Positions 1 to 7,815 of a stretch of 45,213 nt of DNA are shown in pieces. A program made the position numbers and the translations under genes. The stretch lies in the NCBI RefSeq assembly GCF_011320075.1, contig NZ_JAANPA010000027.1, forward strand, positions 1-45,213. The letters are read 5' to 3'. This stretch comes from Sphingosinicella sp. YJ22. Its GTDB lineage: Bacteria; Pseudomonadota; Alphaproteobacteria; Sphingomonadales; Sphingomonadaceae. Within the stretch, counting starts at the first letter, position 1. Every line of letters starts with the position of its first letter. The notes below the pieces were generated by a model. It did not search any database. It was given only the letters and a program-made list of their open reading frames with translations, and was not told where the DNA came from.

Positions 1-416
1 GCGAGCGCCGACCCCTTGACTCGGTCACCCGTAGCGGCAGCTGGAGCGGGCGCAGGAGCCGGCGCGGGCGCAGGGATCGCGGGCTGGCCGGCGCCGGTCT
101 CGCCGCCATCCTTGGCCGGCGGCGCGGGCGCGGGCGCCGGGGCCGGCGCGGAAGCCGCCTTGGACGCATCCTCGCCCTCTTCCGCGATGAGCGCGATGAC
201 CGTGCCGACCTTCACCTCGTCGGTGCCTTCCGGGACCAGGATCTTGGCGACGACGCCCTCGTCGACCGCCTCGAACTCCATCGTCGCCTTATCGGTCTCG
301 ATCTCCGCGATCACGTCGCCCGACGCGACACTGTCGCCCTCCTTGACCAGCCACTTGGCCAGCGTCCCTTCCTCCATGGTCGGCGACAGAGCGGGCATCT
401 TGAGTTCGATCGGCAT
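1..416 (-). CDS. pdhC: Pyruvate dehydrogenase E2 (dihydrolipoyllysine acetyltransferase), N-terminal part
   Basis: Partial gene running off the left edge; 138 codons are visible. E2 carries acetyl groups on lipoyl-lysine and passes them to CoA in the pyruvate dehydrogenase complex. Residues 1-75 are a lipoyl domain with the ETDKATME motif and lipoyl-lysine K43. A flexible Ala/Pro linker follows (about 80-128). The last visible residues, [10 protein letters not shown], look like the start of the peripheral-subunit-binding domain. That favours E2 over the lipoyl-bearing E1-beta subunit found in some alphaproteobacteria, though E1-beta is not fully excluded. The ATG at 416 is preceded by GAGGAAAG about 12 bases upstream. 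The neighbouring usp gene is divergent. Confidence 0.85.
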   Translation of the reverse strand, partial: MPIELKMPALSPTMEEGTLAKWLVKEGDSVASGDVIAEIETDKATMEFEAVDEGVVAKILVPEGTDEVKVGTVIALIAEEGEDASKAASAPAPAPAPAPPAKDGGETGAGQPAIPAPAPAPAPAPAAATGDRVKGSAL

Positions 417-612
417 CGGGAGACGCGCCTTTCCTCGGGTGTAAAGTCGGACAGGTCCAAACAGCAGCCGCTCCCTAGGGTCAAGGGGGCCGGTCGGGTT
501 GGCAGACCGGCGAGGGTTGCGGCCCCGGCGCTTCTGGCGCACCTTCGCGGCCGCAACAGGCGGGGCGAGCATGCGCGTACTCACGCGCCTCCCGCACCGT
601 GGGAGACGCTTG

Positions 613-1068
613 GTGAGAACCTATCTGGTGGTGATGGACGAGACGGAGGAATCCGCCAAGGCGCTCCGCTACGCCGCCCAGCGCGCCGCCCGAACCGGCG
701 GCACCGTCGAGATCCTCGCAATCGTCGAGCGCCAGGAGTTCGTCCAGTGGGGCGGAGTCCAGGCGGCGATGGAAGAGGAGGCGCGGCTTCGCACCGAGGC
801 GCGAGTCCTTGCCGCATCCGGAGCGATCATGGAGGATGCCGGGCTCGTACCCTCGATCACCGTGCGCCAGGGACCGGCGGTGCGCGCCGTCGCCGACTAT
901 CTCAAGGAGCGGGACGACATCTCGGCATTGGTCCTCGCAGCGGCGGCGGACGGCGGGCCGGGCCCGCTCATCACCCATTTCAGCGGCGCGGCGCTGGCGA
1001 GCCTGCCCTGCCCGCTGATCATCGTGCCGGGCCATCTGCCCGACGAGATTCTGGCGAAGCTCAGCTAG
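613..1068 (+). CDS. Universal stress protein (UspA family)
   Basis: A 151-residue cytoplasmic protein with the USP fold: an initial beta strand ([10 protein letters not shown]), an alternating helix/strand body, and a closing [10 protein letters not shown] strand. The classical ATP-binding G-2xG-9xG(S/T) loop is not obvious, so nucleotide binding is unclear. The GTG at 613 is chosen because GGGAG lies eight bases upstream and the first beta strand begins immediately. An ATG at 571 and a TTG at 499 would add basic tails that do not look like this family. The stop codon shares the bases CTAG (1065-1068) with the stop of the convergent gene. Exact role unknown. Confidence 0.8.
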   Translation: MRTYLVVMDETEESAKALRYAAQRAARTGGTVEILAIVERQEFVQWGGVQAAMEEEARLRTEARVLAASGAIMEDAGLVPSITVRQGPAVRAVADYLKERDDISALVLAAAADGGPGPLITHFSGAALASLPCPLIIVPGHLPDEILAKLS

Positions 1069-1841
1069 CCCCGTTCGCCCGGCGGGTGACGCGGCACCGG
1101 CGCCGGGCGCCGCGGCGCGGGCGCGCAATTGCATGGCCGGGCGCGGCGCGGACGGGCGCGGTGGGTGCGCGTCTCGACGACCTCCTCGATGACCTCCTCG
1201 GTCACCACCGTGCTGACCATCGGCGTGACGGTGGTCTCGGTGATGATCGTGGTGCCCGGAATCCAGGTGTAGCCGTAGCCGCCATAGCCGTAGCCATAAC
1301 CGCCATAGCCATAGGCCCCGCCGCAGGGTGACGCGCAGGGAACGGGCATCGGCGCCGGCGCGTGACCGTAGCCGCCCCGGCCGTAGGCGCTGTAATCCCA
1401 GCCGCCGCCACGATATTCGCGCCGCTCATAATGGCCGTCGCGGCCGTAGCGGTCCCGCGCATAGCGATCGTCATGGCCGTAAGTGTCGTAGCGGCCGTCG
1501 CGGCGCTCGCGCCGGTCGTAGCGGTCGTCGTCGTACCGGTCACGCTCCGCATAGCGCTCGTCATGGCGGCCGTAGCGGTCGTAATCATAGCGTTCGCGCG
1601 CGACATAAGCATGGTCGCGCTCGTCGGGATAATAGTCGCCGTCGCCGACATAATAAGGAATGCCGTCGCGGTCCTCGTACCGGCGCTCGCCATGGCGGTC
1701 CCGGTCGGCATCGTGGCGCGGGTCGTAGACCCGGCCGCGGCCGTCGATCCGATAGCCGTCGTCATAACGGACTTGGGCAGAAGCAGCGGCGGGGATCATG
1801 GCGGCGCCAGCGGCCAATGCGGCGAGGACGAGCTTCTTCAT
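1065..1841 (-). CDS. Secreted Asp/Arg/Tyr-rich low-complexity protein
   Basis: 258 residues. A Sec signal peptide covers about 1-23 (MKKLVLAALAAGAAMIPAAASAQ). The middle (about 25-145) is built almost only from D, R, Y, G, H and E in imperfect DRY/DDRY/RYGRD units. A Gly/Tyr-rich block (GYGYGGYGYG) follows. The C-terminus has a Thr/Val/Glu beta-like segment and a basic, Pro-rich tail with a CNC motif. The middle part resembles RcnB-like and other charged periplasmic proteins only in composition. The ATG at 1841 is chosen over an in-frame start 21 bases upstream because GGGAG precedes it and the signal peptide then starts cleanly. Function unknown. It is probably exported and largely disordered. 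Confidence 0.75.
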   Translation of the reverse strand: MKKLVLAALAAGAAMIPAAASAQVRYDDGYRIDGRGRVYDPRHDADRDRHGERRYEDRDGIPYYVGDGDYYPDERDHAYVARERYDYDRYGRHDERYAERDRYDDDRYDRRERRDGRYDTYGHDDRYARDRYGRDGHYERREYRGGGWDYSAYGRGGYGHAPAPMPVPCASPCGGAYGYGGYGYGYGGYGYTWIPGTTIITETTVTPMVSTVVTEEVIEEVVETRTHRARPRRARPCNCAPAPRRPAPVPRHPPGERG

Positions 1842-1927
1842 CGAACCACTCCCATCCGGCATGGCGGGGCGGCGCGAGGCGCGCGTCCCGTCGAACAGTC
1901 ATGGTTAACGCCGCAAGCCTGCGGTTT

Positions 1928-2416
1928 CTACCGTGAGGCGAGGCGCGCGGTTACTTTCTGTATCAATAAGGTACAACCGGCGGCGTCCTCGCCGTCGAAG
2001 CGGGCGGGACGCGGGCTGTCGAGGTCGAGCACGCCGATCAGCTCGCCGTCATGGACGATCGGCACGACCAACTCCGATCGGCTGGCCGCATCGCAGGCGA
2101 TGTGGCCGGGATAGGCATGGACATCCTCGACCAGCTGGACCTCGCGGCTCGCAGCGGCGCCGCCGCATACGCCCTTGCCGAACGGAATGCGGATGCAGGC
2201 GGCCTTGCCCTGGAACGGCCCGAGCACGAGTTCGCCGCCGACATTGCGGTAGAAGCCGGCCCAGTTGAGGTCGGGCAGCGCCTCGAAGATGAGGGCCGAG
2301 AGATTGGCCATGTTGGCGATCGCGTCCGGCTCGCCCTCGGTCACGCTGTCGGCAGCGTCGATCAGTTGGCGGTAGAGCTCGCTTTTGTCGCCGGCCTCGA
2401 TCCGAAATTCGTACAT
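1928..2416 (-). CDS. msrC: Free methionine-(R)-sulfoxide reductase (GAF domain)
   Basis: A 162-residue single GAF-domain protein that reduces free methionine-R-sulfoxide, a cytoplasmic defence against oxidation. The three family cysteines are present: C74 (ACIRIPFGKG), C84 (GVCGGAA) and C108 (GHIACDAASRSE). The surrounding motifs match the E. coli YebR type, and the length is normal. The ATG at 2416 has GGGAGAGG just upstream. It is divergent from the DUF819 gene and lies upstream of the Asp/Arg/Tyr-rich gene on the same strand, about 90 bases away. Confidence 0.92.
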   Translation of the reverse strand: MYEFRIEAGDKSELYRQLIDAADSVTEGEPDAIANMANLSALIFEALPDLNWAGFYRNVGGELVLGPFQGKAACIRIPFGKGVCGGAAASREVQLVEDVHAYPGHIACDAASRSELVVPIVHDGELIGVLDLDSPRPARFDGEDAAGCTLLIQKVTARLASR

Positions 2417-2528
2417 TCACCTCTCCCGTCAGGCCCGGAAGCTGGGTGCCCGAGCGCGTTTTGGCAATGCTCTGGCGTCACCGCGCGGTTCCGCTAGGCT
2501 GGCGCCGATCGCAAAGAGGAGCCCGCGG

Positions 2529-3749
2529 GTGGACCAGCAAAGCGTTTTCGTCATGTTCGTGCTGGTCGCGGTGCCGGCCTTCTATTTCCTTGCCGAGCAC
2601 CGCACGGGGTGGCGGATGTGGTCTTTCCTGCCGCCCTTGCTGTGGATCTACGCCTCGCCGCTGCTGTTGCGGGTTGGCGGCATCCTGCCGGAGCAATCGC
2701 CGGTCTATGGCGGCCTCCGCACCTATTTGCTGCCGGTCTTCATCACCCTGCTGGTGATGACGATCGACCTGCGCAGCGTCGTCGGGACCCTGGGACGCGG
2801 CCTGCCCGTGGTGTTGGTGTCGACCTTGTGCGTCATCGTCGGCGCGCCGATCGGCTATCTGATCGTGAGCCCCTGGCTGCCGGCGGAGGCCTGGACCGGT
2901 TACGGCGCGCTCGCCGGAAGCTGGATCGGCGGCACCGCCAATATGGCGGCGATGGAGCGCGCTCTCGGCACCCCGCCGGACCAGATGGGCCTCGCCATTC
3001 TCGCCGACCAGCTCGTCTTCCTGCTGTGGCTGCCGCTGCTGATCGTATCGGCGCGCTACGCCGGCCCGTTCAACCGTTGGGCCAAGGCGAAGCCTCTGCC
3101 GTTCGCCGCCGCCGAAGTGCCGGCCGAACCGGCTGTCGGCGAGGACTCGGACCAGGACGCGGAGGCGAAGGAAGAGACGACTCCGCCGCCGGCCAAGGAC
3201 TATCTCAAGGTCTCGCCGATGCTGGACCTCCTGCTGATGGTCGCGGTCACCCTCGCCAACGTGGCGCTCTGCGCCTGGATCGCGGCCCGTCTGCCCGATC
3301 TGCCTCCGTTCATCACCGGCTCGACTTGGCTGGTGCTTCTGGTGACGACGGGCGCGGTCCTGCTGTCCTTCACGCCGATCCGCCGCTCGCATCAGGCGGA
3401 GGTGGCGGGCATCGCGATCCTCTACATCTTCGTCGCCAACATGGGCGCCTCCGCGTCGGTAGCGGGCTTCGCCCAGGCGCCGGCCTTCGTCGCCGGCGCG
3501 TTCGTCTGGCTGGCGACTTCGGCGAGCTTGATGGTGATCGCGGCCCGCCTCATGCGGACCGATCTTTCGCTGATGGCGGTGGCGGCGATCGCCAACATCG
3601 GCGGCGCCGCCTCAGCCCCTGTCGTCGCCGCCGCGCACCACCGCGCTCTGGTGCCCGTCGCGATCCTGATGGCGATGCTGTGCTACGTGCTCGGCAATTA
3701 CGGCGCGATCTTGGCCGGGCATCTTGTCCGGATCGTGGCGGGGGCATGA
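2529..3749 (+). CDS. DUF819 family multi-pass membrane protein
   Basis: 406 residues with about ten hydrophobic segments across most of the length. A hydrophilic acidic loop (about 195-225, rich in Glu, Asp and Ala) divides the protein in two halves. The motif GSWIGGTANMAAM in the first half and GGAASAPVVAAA in the second are typical of DUF819 (YjcL-like) proteins. These are suspected transporters with no settled substrate. The GTG at 2529 is chosen because AGAGGAG sits about seven bases upstream. The longer in-frame reading from 2385 adds 48 basic, non-membrane residues overlapping the divergent msrC start. Its stop lies six bases from that of arfB. Confidence 0.85.
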   Translation: MDQQSVFVMFVLVAVPAFYFLAEHRTGWRMWSFLPPLLWIYASPLLLRVGGILPEQSPVYGGLRTYLLPVFITLLVMTIDLRSVVGTLGRGLPVVLVSTLCVIVGAPIGYLIVSPWLPAEAWTGYGALAGSWIGGTANMAAMERALGTPPDQMGLAILADQLVFLLWLPLLIVSARYAGPFNRWAKAKPLPFAAAEVPAEPAVGEDSDQDAEAKEETTPPPAKDYLKVSPMLDLLLMVAVTLANVALCAWIAARLPDLPPFITGSTWLVLLVTTGAVLLSFTPIRRSHQAEVAGIAILYIFVANMGASASVAGFAQAPAFVAGAFVWLATSASLMVIAARLMRTDLSLMAVAAIANIGGAASAPVVAAAHHRALVPVAILMAMLCYVLGNYGAILAGHLVRIVAGA

Positions 3750-3755
3750 GCGGGC

Positions 3756-4157
3756 TCAGTCCAGGCTCACCCGGCCCCTATTCGCCTTGACCGCGCTTCT
3801 GCTCTTCTTGGCATCGACCCGCTTGGCCTTGGCGGCTCGGCTCGGCTTGGTCGGCTTGCGCTTGGCCTGGCGGACATAGGCGCGCTCGATCAGCTCGGTC
3901 AGGCGCTGGCGCGCCTCGACTCGGTTGGCCTCCTGGGTGCGGTGGCTGCGCGCGGTGATGACGATCTCGCCCTCGTTGGTGAGCTTCGACCCCGCGAGCG
4001 CCTTCAGCCGCTGGTAGACGTCGAGCGGCAGCCCCAAGGCGAAGACGTCGCAGCGCAACTGGCAGGCGGTGGCGACCTTGTTGACGTTCTGGCCGCCGGG
4101 CCCGCTCGCCGCGAGGAAGGTCTCGGACAAGGCCTCCTCGGGGAGTTCAAAGGGCAT
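3756..4157 (-). CDS. arfB: Alternative ribosome-rescue factor (peptidyl-tRNA hydrolase) ArfB
   Basis: 133 residues. It hydrolyses peptidyl-tRNA on ribosomes stalled without a stop codon. The catalytic GGQ is at residues 21-23 within AASGPGGQNVNKV. A short globular domain precedes a long Lys/Arg-rich C-terminal tail (about 100-133) that in this family enters the empty mRNA channel. Length is normal. The ATG at 4157 lies inside the 3' end of the upstream membrane-protein gene (11-base overlap), so translation is probably coupled. It is the third gene of a minus-strand operon behind the rluA-like gene. Confidence 0.93.
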   Translation of the reverse strand: MPFELPEEALSETFLAASGPGGQNVNKVATACQLRCDVFALGLPLDVYQRLKALAGSKLTNEGEIVITARSHRTQEANRVEARQRLTELIERAYVRQAKRKPTKPSRAAKAKRVDAKKSRSAVKANRGRVSLD

Positions 4158-4467
4158 GAGGGTCGGAGCCTGAGCAGCTGACCTCGGTCGCGATCACGAT
4201 CTGCAGGCTTTCTGACAGAAGAAAAACGTAGAGGGGAAGGACCGCAGCCAAGGCAGCGAGGAGCAGCAAACGCTGCCCCACCGTCCCTTGCATGAGAGTG
4301 TAGCCGCCTGCGACCACGAACAAGGCAAAGGGTAGGAGGCCCAAGCGCCAATGGACCTGGTGCGGCGTGCTGCATTCGGACGCCGGAGCAAGCCCCCACA
4401 AAAACATGGCAGTCGCTAACGCCAAGGCGGCTCCGAGCGCAGCAAGCCATCCAATCCCCGTCCTCAA
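4147..4467 (-). CDS. Small uncharacterised membrane protein
   Basis: 106 residues with three likely transmembrane segments (about 5-25, 43-60, 67-88). I recognise no family. The start is an unusual TTG at 4467 that overlaps the stop of the upstream pseudouridine synthase as TTGA. The end overlaps the arfB start by 11 bases. This double overlap supports expression and makes the three genes one translational unit. Codon use is less GC-biased than in the neighbours. It could be a fast-evolving lineage-specific gene. No function can be assigned. Confidence 0.6.
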   Translation of the reverse strand: MRTGIGWLAALGAALALATAMFLWGLAPASECSTPHQVHWRLGLLPFALFVVAGGYTLMQGTVGQRLLLLAALAAVLPLYVFLLSESLQIVIATEVSCSGSDPHAL

Positions 4468-5138
4468 CAGGAATTCTCCCGCTGCGGGATATCGGCGAAG
4501 CCCGCATTGGCGAAGCTCGCCGGCAGCGGCGCGGTCGCTTCGACAGGCGGCTTGGCGCCACGATCGAGGCGAAGCGACACCGCATGGAGCAACATCGTGA
4601 AACCGGCGCTCTCGCCGTAGATCGGGTCACCCAGAATCGGCACTCCGAGACCGGAAGCGGCGTGGACTCGGAGTTGGTGCGTTCGCCCGGTTTCCGGCTC
4701 GAAGCGCACGAGCGCCCGACCCCGCGCCTCGGCGATCACCGACCAGTTGGTGACGGCGCGCTGGCCCTGGGGATCGGGCACCATCCGCCATCCCGCCTCG
4801 CGGCTGCTGATCTTCTTGAGGGGCAAGTCGATCCGCCCTTCTTTCTCGGCGAGAAGCCCGTCGATCACGGCGAGATAGGCTTTCGCCACCCGCCCCGCCT
4901 CGAACGCGGCGGCGAAGCGCTTGTGCGCCTTGGGGTTGCGGGCGAGGAGCAGGCAGCCCGAGGTGTCGCGGTCGAGCCGGTGGACCGGCGTCGGGGCGCG
5001 GTGGAAGCCGAAGCGCAGCTGGGGCAGCTGGTCCTCGAGGCTGCGCGGCGTCGCCGGGCCGGGATGGACGGCAAGGCCCGCCGGCTTGTCGAGGATGATC
5101 GCCTCGCCGTCGATGAACAGGATGCGGTCGTCGAGCAT
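4464..5138 (-). CDS. RluA-family RNA pseudouridine synthase
   Basis: 224 residues. It isomerises uridine to pseudouridine in rRNA or tRNA. The catalytic motif HRLDRDTSG is at 53-61, with D56 as the expected catalytic aspartate. DKPAGLAVHPG near the N-terminus and RTHQLRVH in the second half also fit the family. No S4 domain is present, so it is of the short RluA/TruC type. The target base cannot be read from sequence. The ATG at 5138 is chosen because the family usually opens with a short strand before DKPAGL. A TTG at 5174 would add 12 residues and run into the ctrA control region. First gene of the operon ending in arfB. Confidence 0.87.
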   Translation of the reverse strand: MLDDRILFIDGEAIILDKPAGLAVHPGPATPRSLEDQLPQLRFGFHRAPTPVHRLDRDTSGCLLLARNPKAHKRFAAAFEAGRVAKAYLAVIDGLLAEKEGRIDLPLKKISSREAGWRMVPDPQGQRAVTNWSVIAEARGRALVRFEPETGRTHQLRVHAASGLGVPILGDPIYGESAGFTMLLHAVSLRLDRGAKPPVEATAPLPASFANAGFADIPQRENSC

Positions 5139-5159
5139 GCAAAAGGCCGTGCCACCGCT

Positions 5160-5270
5160 GAGTCTTTCGTGCAACAGCCGGCAACTATTCGCGCAGACCC
5201 CGTAGAATCTCCGTATTTTCGAGCACTTAACTCGAAATTAACCTTTTGCCTTCACTTGTTCGATGGTTAA
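5160..5270 (+). promoter_or_regulatory. ctrA control region: GANTC sites and a CtrA box
   Basis: The region before ctrA holds two GANTC sites, which in alphaproteobacteria are CcrM methylation sites (5160-5164 GAGTC, 5205-5209 GAATC). It also holds a full CtrA box, TTAA (5227-5230), seven bases, TTAAC (5238-5242), and a half site GTTAA at 5266-5270. In Caulobacter ctrA is controlled by GcrA/CcrM at GANTC and by CtrA itself at TTAA-N7-TTAA. The same layout here suggests autoregulation. The motifs are seen directly; their use is inferred. The region is also strikingly AT-rich for this genome. Confidence 0.75.
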
Positions 5271-5330
5271 TTTTCCTCGCCGCGGCCCCGGCCTTCATGG
5301 GTCGTGTCGCGCAACGGAGGGGCGAGAGAG

Positions 5331-6032
5331 ATGCGGGTTCTGCTGATTGAAGACGAGCCGACCACGGCGAAAGCCATCGAGCTCATGCTCACGACGGAAG
5401 GCTTCAACGTCTATACGACGGACCTTGGCGAGGAGGGCTTGGACCTCGGCAAGCTGTACGACTATGACATCATCTGCCTCGACCTCAATCTGCCGGACAT
5501 GCACGGCTATGACGTGCTGAAGAAGCTGCGCACCGCCAAGGTCGCCACTCCTGTGCTGATCCTGTCGGGCAACAGCGAGCTGGACTCCAAGGTCCGCGCG
5601 CTCGGCTTCGGCGCCGACGATTATGTCACCAAGCCATTCCACCGCGACGAGCTCGTGGCCCGCATCCACGCCATCGTCCGCCGCTCCAAGGGCCACAGCC
5701 AGTCGGTCATCAAGACCGGCAAGCTTAGCGTGAACCTCGACGCCAAGACGGTCGAGGTCGACGGTGCCCGAGTGCACCTCACCGGCAAGGAATATGCGAT
5801 GCTGGAGCTGCTTTCGCTCCGCAAGGGCACCACTCTGACCAAGGAGATGTTCCTCAACCATCTCTATGGCGGCATGGACGAGCCCGAGCTCAAGATCATC
5901 GACGTCTTCATCTGCAAGCTGCGCAAGAAGCTCAGCCTCGCTTGCGCCGGCGAGAATTACATCGAGACCGTGTGGGGCCGCGGCTACGTGCTTCGCGATC
6001 CCGAGGAAGGCCAGGCCGCCCAGGTCGCCTGA
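5331..6032 (+). CDS. ctrA: Cell-cycle response regulator CtrA
   Basis: 233 residues. An N-terminal receiver domain (about 1-120) has acidic residues E7 and D8, phosphoacceptor D51 ([10 protein letters not shown]) and the lysine in YVTKPF. An OmpR-type winged-helix domain follows (about 130-225, with [11 protein letters not shown] and [10 protein letters not shown]). It is the master transcription factor of the alphaproteobacterial cell cycle, normally phosphorylated through CckA-ChpT. The C-terminus ends in small residues (AAQVA), which may serve as a ClpXP degradation signal as in Caulobacter (inference). The ATG at 5331 follows GGAGGGG by about nine bases. It is monocistronic, followed by a terminator. 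Confidence 0.95.
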   Translation: MRVLLIEDEPTTAKAIELMLTTEGFNVYTTDLGEEGLDLGKLYDYDIICLDLNLPDMHGYDVLKKLRTAKVATPVLILSGNSELDSKVRALGFGADDYVTKPFHRDELVARIHAIVRRSKGHSQSVIKTGKLSVNLDAKTVEVDGARVHLTGKEYAMLELLSLRKGTTLTKEMFLNHLYGGMDEPELKIIDVFICKLRKKLSLACAGENYIETVWGRGYVLRDPEEGQAAQVA

Positions 6033-6055
6033 CCTCGCCATTCCAAATAGGGGGC

Positions 6056-6097
6056 AAGCCGGCATCCGTTCTCACGAACGGGCGCCGGCTTTATTTT
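6056..6097 (+). terminator. Rho-independent terminator after ctrA
   Basis: Outer stem AAGCCGGC (6056-6063) pairs with GCCGGCTT (6084-6091). A second stem, CCGTTC-TCAC-GAACGG, sits inside it. A T-rich tail (TTATTTT) follows directly. It lies between the ctrA stop and the glycosyltransferase start. Confidence 0.85.
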
Positions 6098-6123
6098 AAC
6101 CGAGCTCTGCTAAGGCCCGAGCC

Positions 6124-7311
6124 ATGCTTCGGGTGCTGACTCTCTCGACCCTCTATCCGAACGCGCACCAGCCGACGCTGGGGCTGTTCGTCGAGCGCCA
6201 GACGCGCGGCCTTGCCGCACGCGAAGGGGTGGAGGTGCAGGTGGTCGCTCCGGTCGGGCTGCCGGTCTGGCCGCTTTCGCTTCATCCGCATTATGCGCCG
6301 CTTGCCAGGTTGCCGCAGCGAGAGAATGACGGCGACCTCGTCATTCATCGCCCGCGCTTCCGGGTGTGGCCCGTCCTGAACGTTCCGGCGGCCGGCGCCT
6401 CGCTGGCGCGTTCCCTCCTCCCCTTCCTGAGCGATGTCAGGAAGCGCTTCCGGTTCGACGTGATCGACGCCGAGTTCTTCTGGCCGGACGGGGTGGCGGC
6501 GGCACAGATCGCGAAAGCGCTCGGCGTACCCTTCTCGGTGAAGGCGCGCGGCAGCGACATCTACCATTGGGGCGACCAGCCGCGCATCGGCCATCAGGTC
6601 CGGCAAGCGGCGCTGGCCGCCGACGGGCTGCTGGCGGTGAGCGATTCGCTGAAGGCCGAGATGGTCGCGCGCGGCATGCCCGCCGACAAGATCAGGGTCC
6701 ATCATACCGGCGTCGACCTCGACCTGTACCGGCCGGTCGACCGCGCCGCGGCCAAGGACGCGCTCGGCGCCGACGGCCCGCTGCTCGCCACGGTCGGCGC
6801 GCTGATCGAGCGCAAGGGGCAGAGTTTTGCACTGGACACGTTGGCGCGGCTCCCCGGCGCGACCCTGCTGCTGATCGGCGACGGGCCTGACCGGGCCGCG
6901 CTGAAGGCGCAGGCGGAGACGCTGGGCATCGCGAAGCGAGTCCGCTTCCTGGGGGCGCTGCCGCCCGAGGAGGTGGCGCAACTCGTCGCCGCCGCCGAGG
7001 TGATGCTTCTCCCCACCCGGGCCGAGGGGATCGCCAATGTGTGGGTCGAGGCGCTGGCCTGCGGCACGCCGGTCGTGACCTGCGACGCCGGCGGCGCGCG
7101 CGAGGTGATCGATCGACCGCAGGCCGGGCGGGTGGTGGCGCGGCATGCCGATGCGCTTGCCGAGGCGGTCAGGGAACTGCTGATCCACGCGCCGGAGCCC
7201 GAGGAGGTGCGACGTTCGGCCGAACGGTTCAGCTGGGAGCGGAATGCCGAGGAACTGGAAGCGCACCTGAAAAGCCTGGTGCAATCCGCCCAAATCCCCC
7301 GCTCGTCCTGA
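6124..7311 (+). CDS. Glycosyltransferase family 4 (GT-B fold)
   Basis: 395 residues. The N-terminal Rossmann-like domain opens with RVLTLSTLYPN. The C-terminal GT4 domain shows ATVGALIERKGQ, LLIGDGPDR and the E-x7-E motif (E301 and E309 in AEGIANVWVEAL) that binds the nucleotide sugar. It is expected to add a sugar to a lipid- or polysaccharide-linked acceptor at the inner membrane; donor and acceptor are unknown. The HPxxP-type N-terminal motif (ADGVAAA..AKALG context) resembles capsule and exopolysaccharide enzymes. The last codons and the stop lie inside an inverted repeat (7301-7412), so the C-terminus may have been set by repeat insertion. Confidence 0.87.
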   Translation: MLRVLTLSTLYPNAHQPTLGLFVERQTRGLAAREGVEVQVVAPVGLPVWPLSLHPHYAPLARLPQRENDGDLVIHRPRFRVWPVLNVPAAGASLARSLLPFLSDVRKRFRFDVIDAEFFWPDGVAAAQIAKALGVPFSVKARGSDIYHWGDQPRIGHQVRQAALAADGLLAVSDSLKAEMVARGMPADKIRVHHTGVDLDLYRPVDRAAAKDALGADGPLLATVGALIERKGQSFALDTLARLPGATLLLIGDGPDRAALKAQAETLGIAKRVRFLGALPPEEVAQLVAAAEVMLLPTRAEGIANVWVEALACGTPVVTCDAGGAREVIDRPQAGRVVARHADALAEAVRELLIHAPEPEEVRRSAERFSWERNAEELEAHLKSLVQSAQIPRSS

Positions 7312-7412
7312 GCCCTTCGACGCCGCCTGCGGCGTTGCTCAGGATAAACTGCGTAGAAGGGCGTCGGAGCCGAACTCTGTGCAAGCGCCCTTCGACTTCG
7401 CTCAGGACGAGC
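7301..7412. repeat. REP-like intergenic inverted repeat
   Basis: A perfect 13-base inverted repeat, GCTCGTCCTGAGC (7301-7313) and GCTCAGGACGAGC (7400-7412), bounds the element. Internal hairpins include CGCCGC-CTGC-GGCG, and the unit CGCCCTTCGAC appears at the inner edge. The GTCCTGAGC/CCCTTCGAC core is a common dispersed repeat in sphingomonads (recalled, not searched). It contains the stop codon of the glycosyltransferase and fills most of the gap to the convergent Mth938 gene. Confidence 0.75.
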
Positions 7413-7440
7413 GAGAAAATTTCGCGCTCTATCAATCCTG

Positions 7441-7815
7441 CTAGAGCGGCATCAGGGCGGCGGCGATCCAGCGTTCTTCGGCGCGGAGGACGGCCCAGGT
7501 GCGGGCGGCGGCTCGGCTGTCCATCGCCTCGAGGCCGATGCCGTGCTCCTGAAGCGCTCGCACCAGTCCGCGCGGCGGATGAGTCAGCGCCGGACCGGTG
7601 CCGAGCAGGATGAATTCGGGGGCGGGCTGCAGCGCCAGGACGGCCTCGAGATGCTCGATGGCGAGTTCGCCGATCCCCGGCGGCTCCCAGGCGACTGCCC
7701 GTTCCGGAGTCAGCAGCACGCTCGCATGGCGTGCGCCGTCGACCACGAACTGCCCATCCGAGAAGCCGCGGACCAGCGGCCCGCCGCGCGCCTCGCTGGG
7801 ATCAAACCTGGGCAC
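7441..7815 (-). CDS. Mth938-like domain (DUF498) protein
   Basis: 124 residues, a single Mth938/NDUFAF3-like domain. Recognisable parts are the strand-turn around GQFVVDGARHASVLL, the PEFILLGTGP segment and a RTWAVLRAEERWIAAAL end. Mitochondrial relatives help assemble respiratory complex I; the bacterial role is undefined. The gene starts with GTG at 7815 and overlaps the end of secF by 14 bases, so it is the translationally coupled last gene of yajC-secD-secF. This linkage is common in alphaproteobacteria and suggests a role in membrane-protein assembly (inference). Confidence 0.85.
   Translation of the reverse strand: MPRFDPSEARGGPLVRGFSDGQFVVDGARHASVLLTPERAVAWEPPGIGELAIEHLEAVLALQPAPEFILLGTGPALTHPPRGLVRALQEHGIGLEAMDSRAAARTWAVLRAEERWIAAALMPL

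Noticed and set aside
1202-2114. Repetitive Thr/Ala- or Val/Ala-rich frames over the Asp/Arg/Tyr-rich gene
   Set aside because: They arise from the repeat units read in other frames. The minus-strand frame with the signal peptide and ribosome site is the coherent one.
2385-2528. N-terminal extension of the DUF819 protein
   Set aside because: It is basic and not membrane-like, overlaps the msrC start, and a good ribosome site precedes the GTG at 2529.
4464-5174. TTG start at 5174 for the pseudouridine synthase
   Set aside because: The family usually starts close to the first strand before DKPAGL, and the longer form would run into the ctrA control region.
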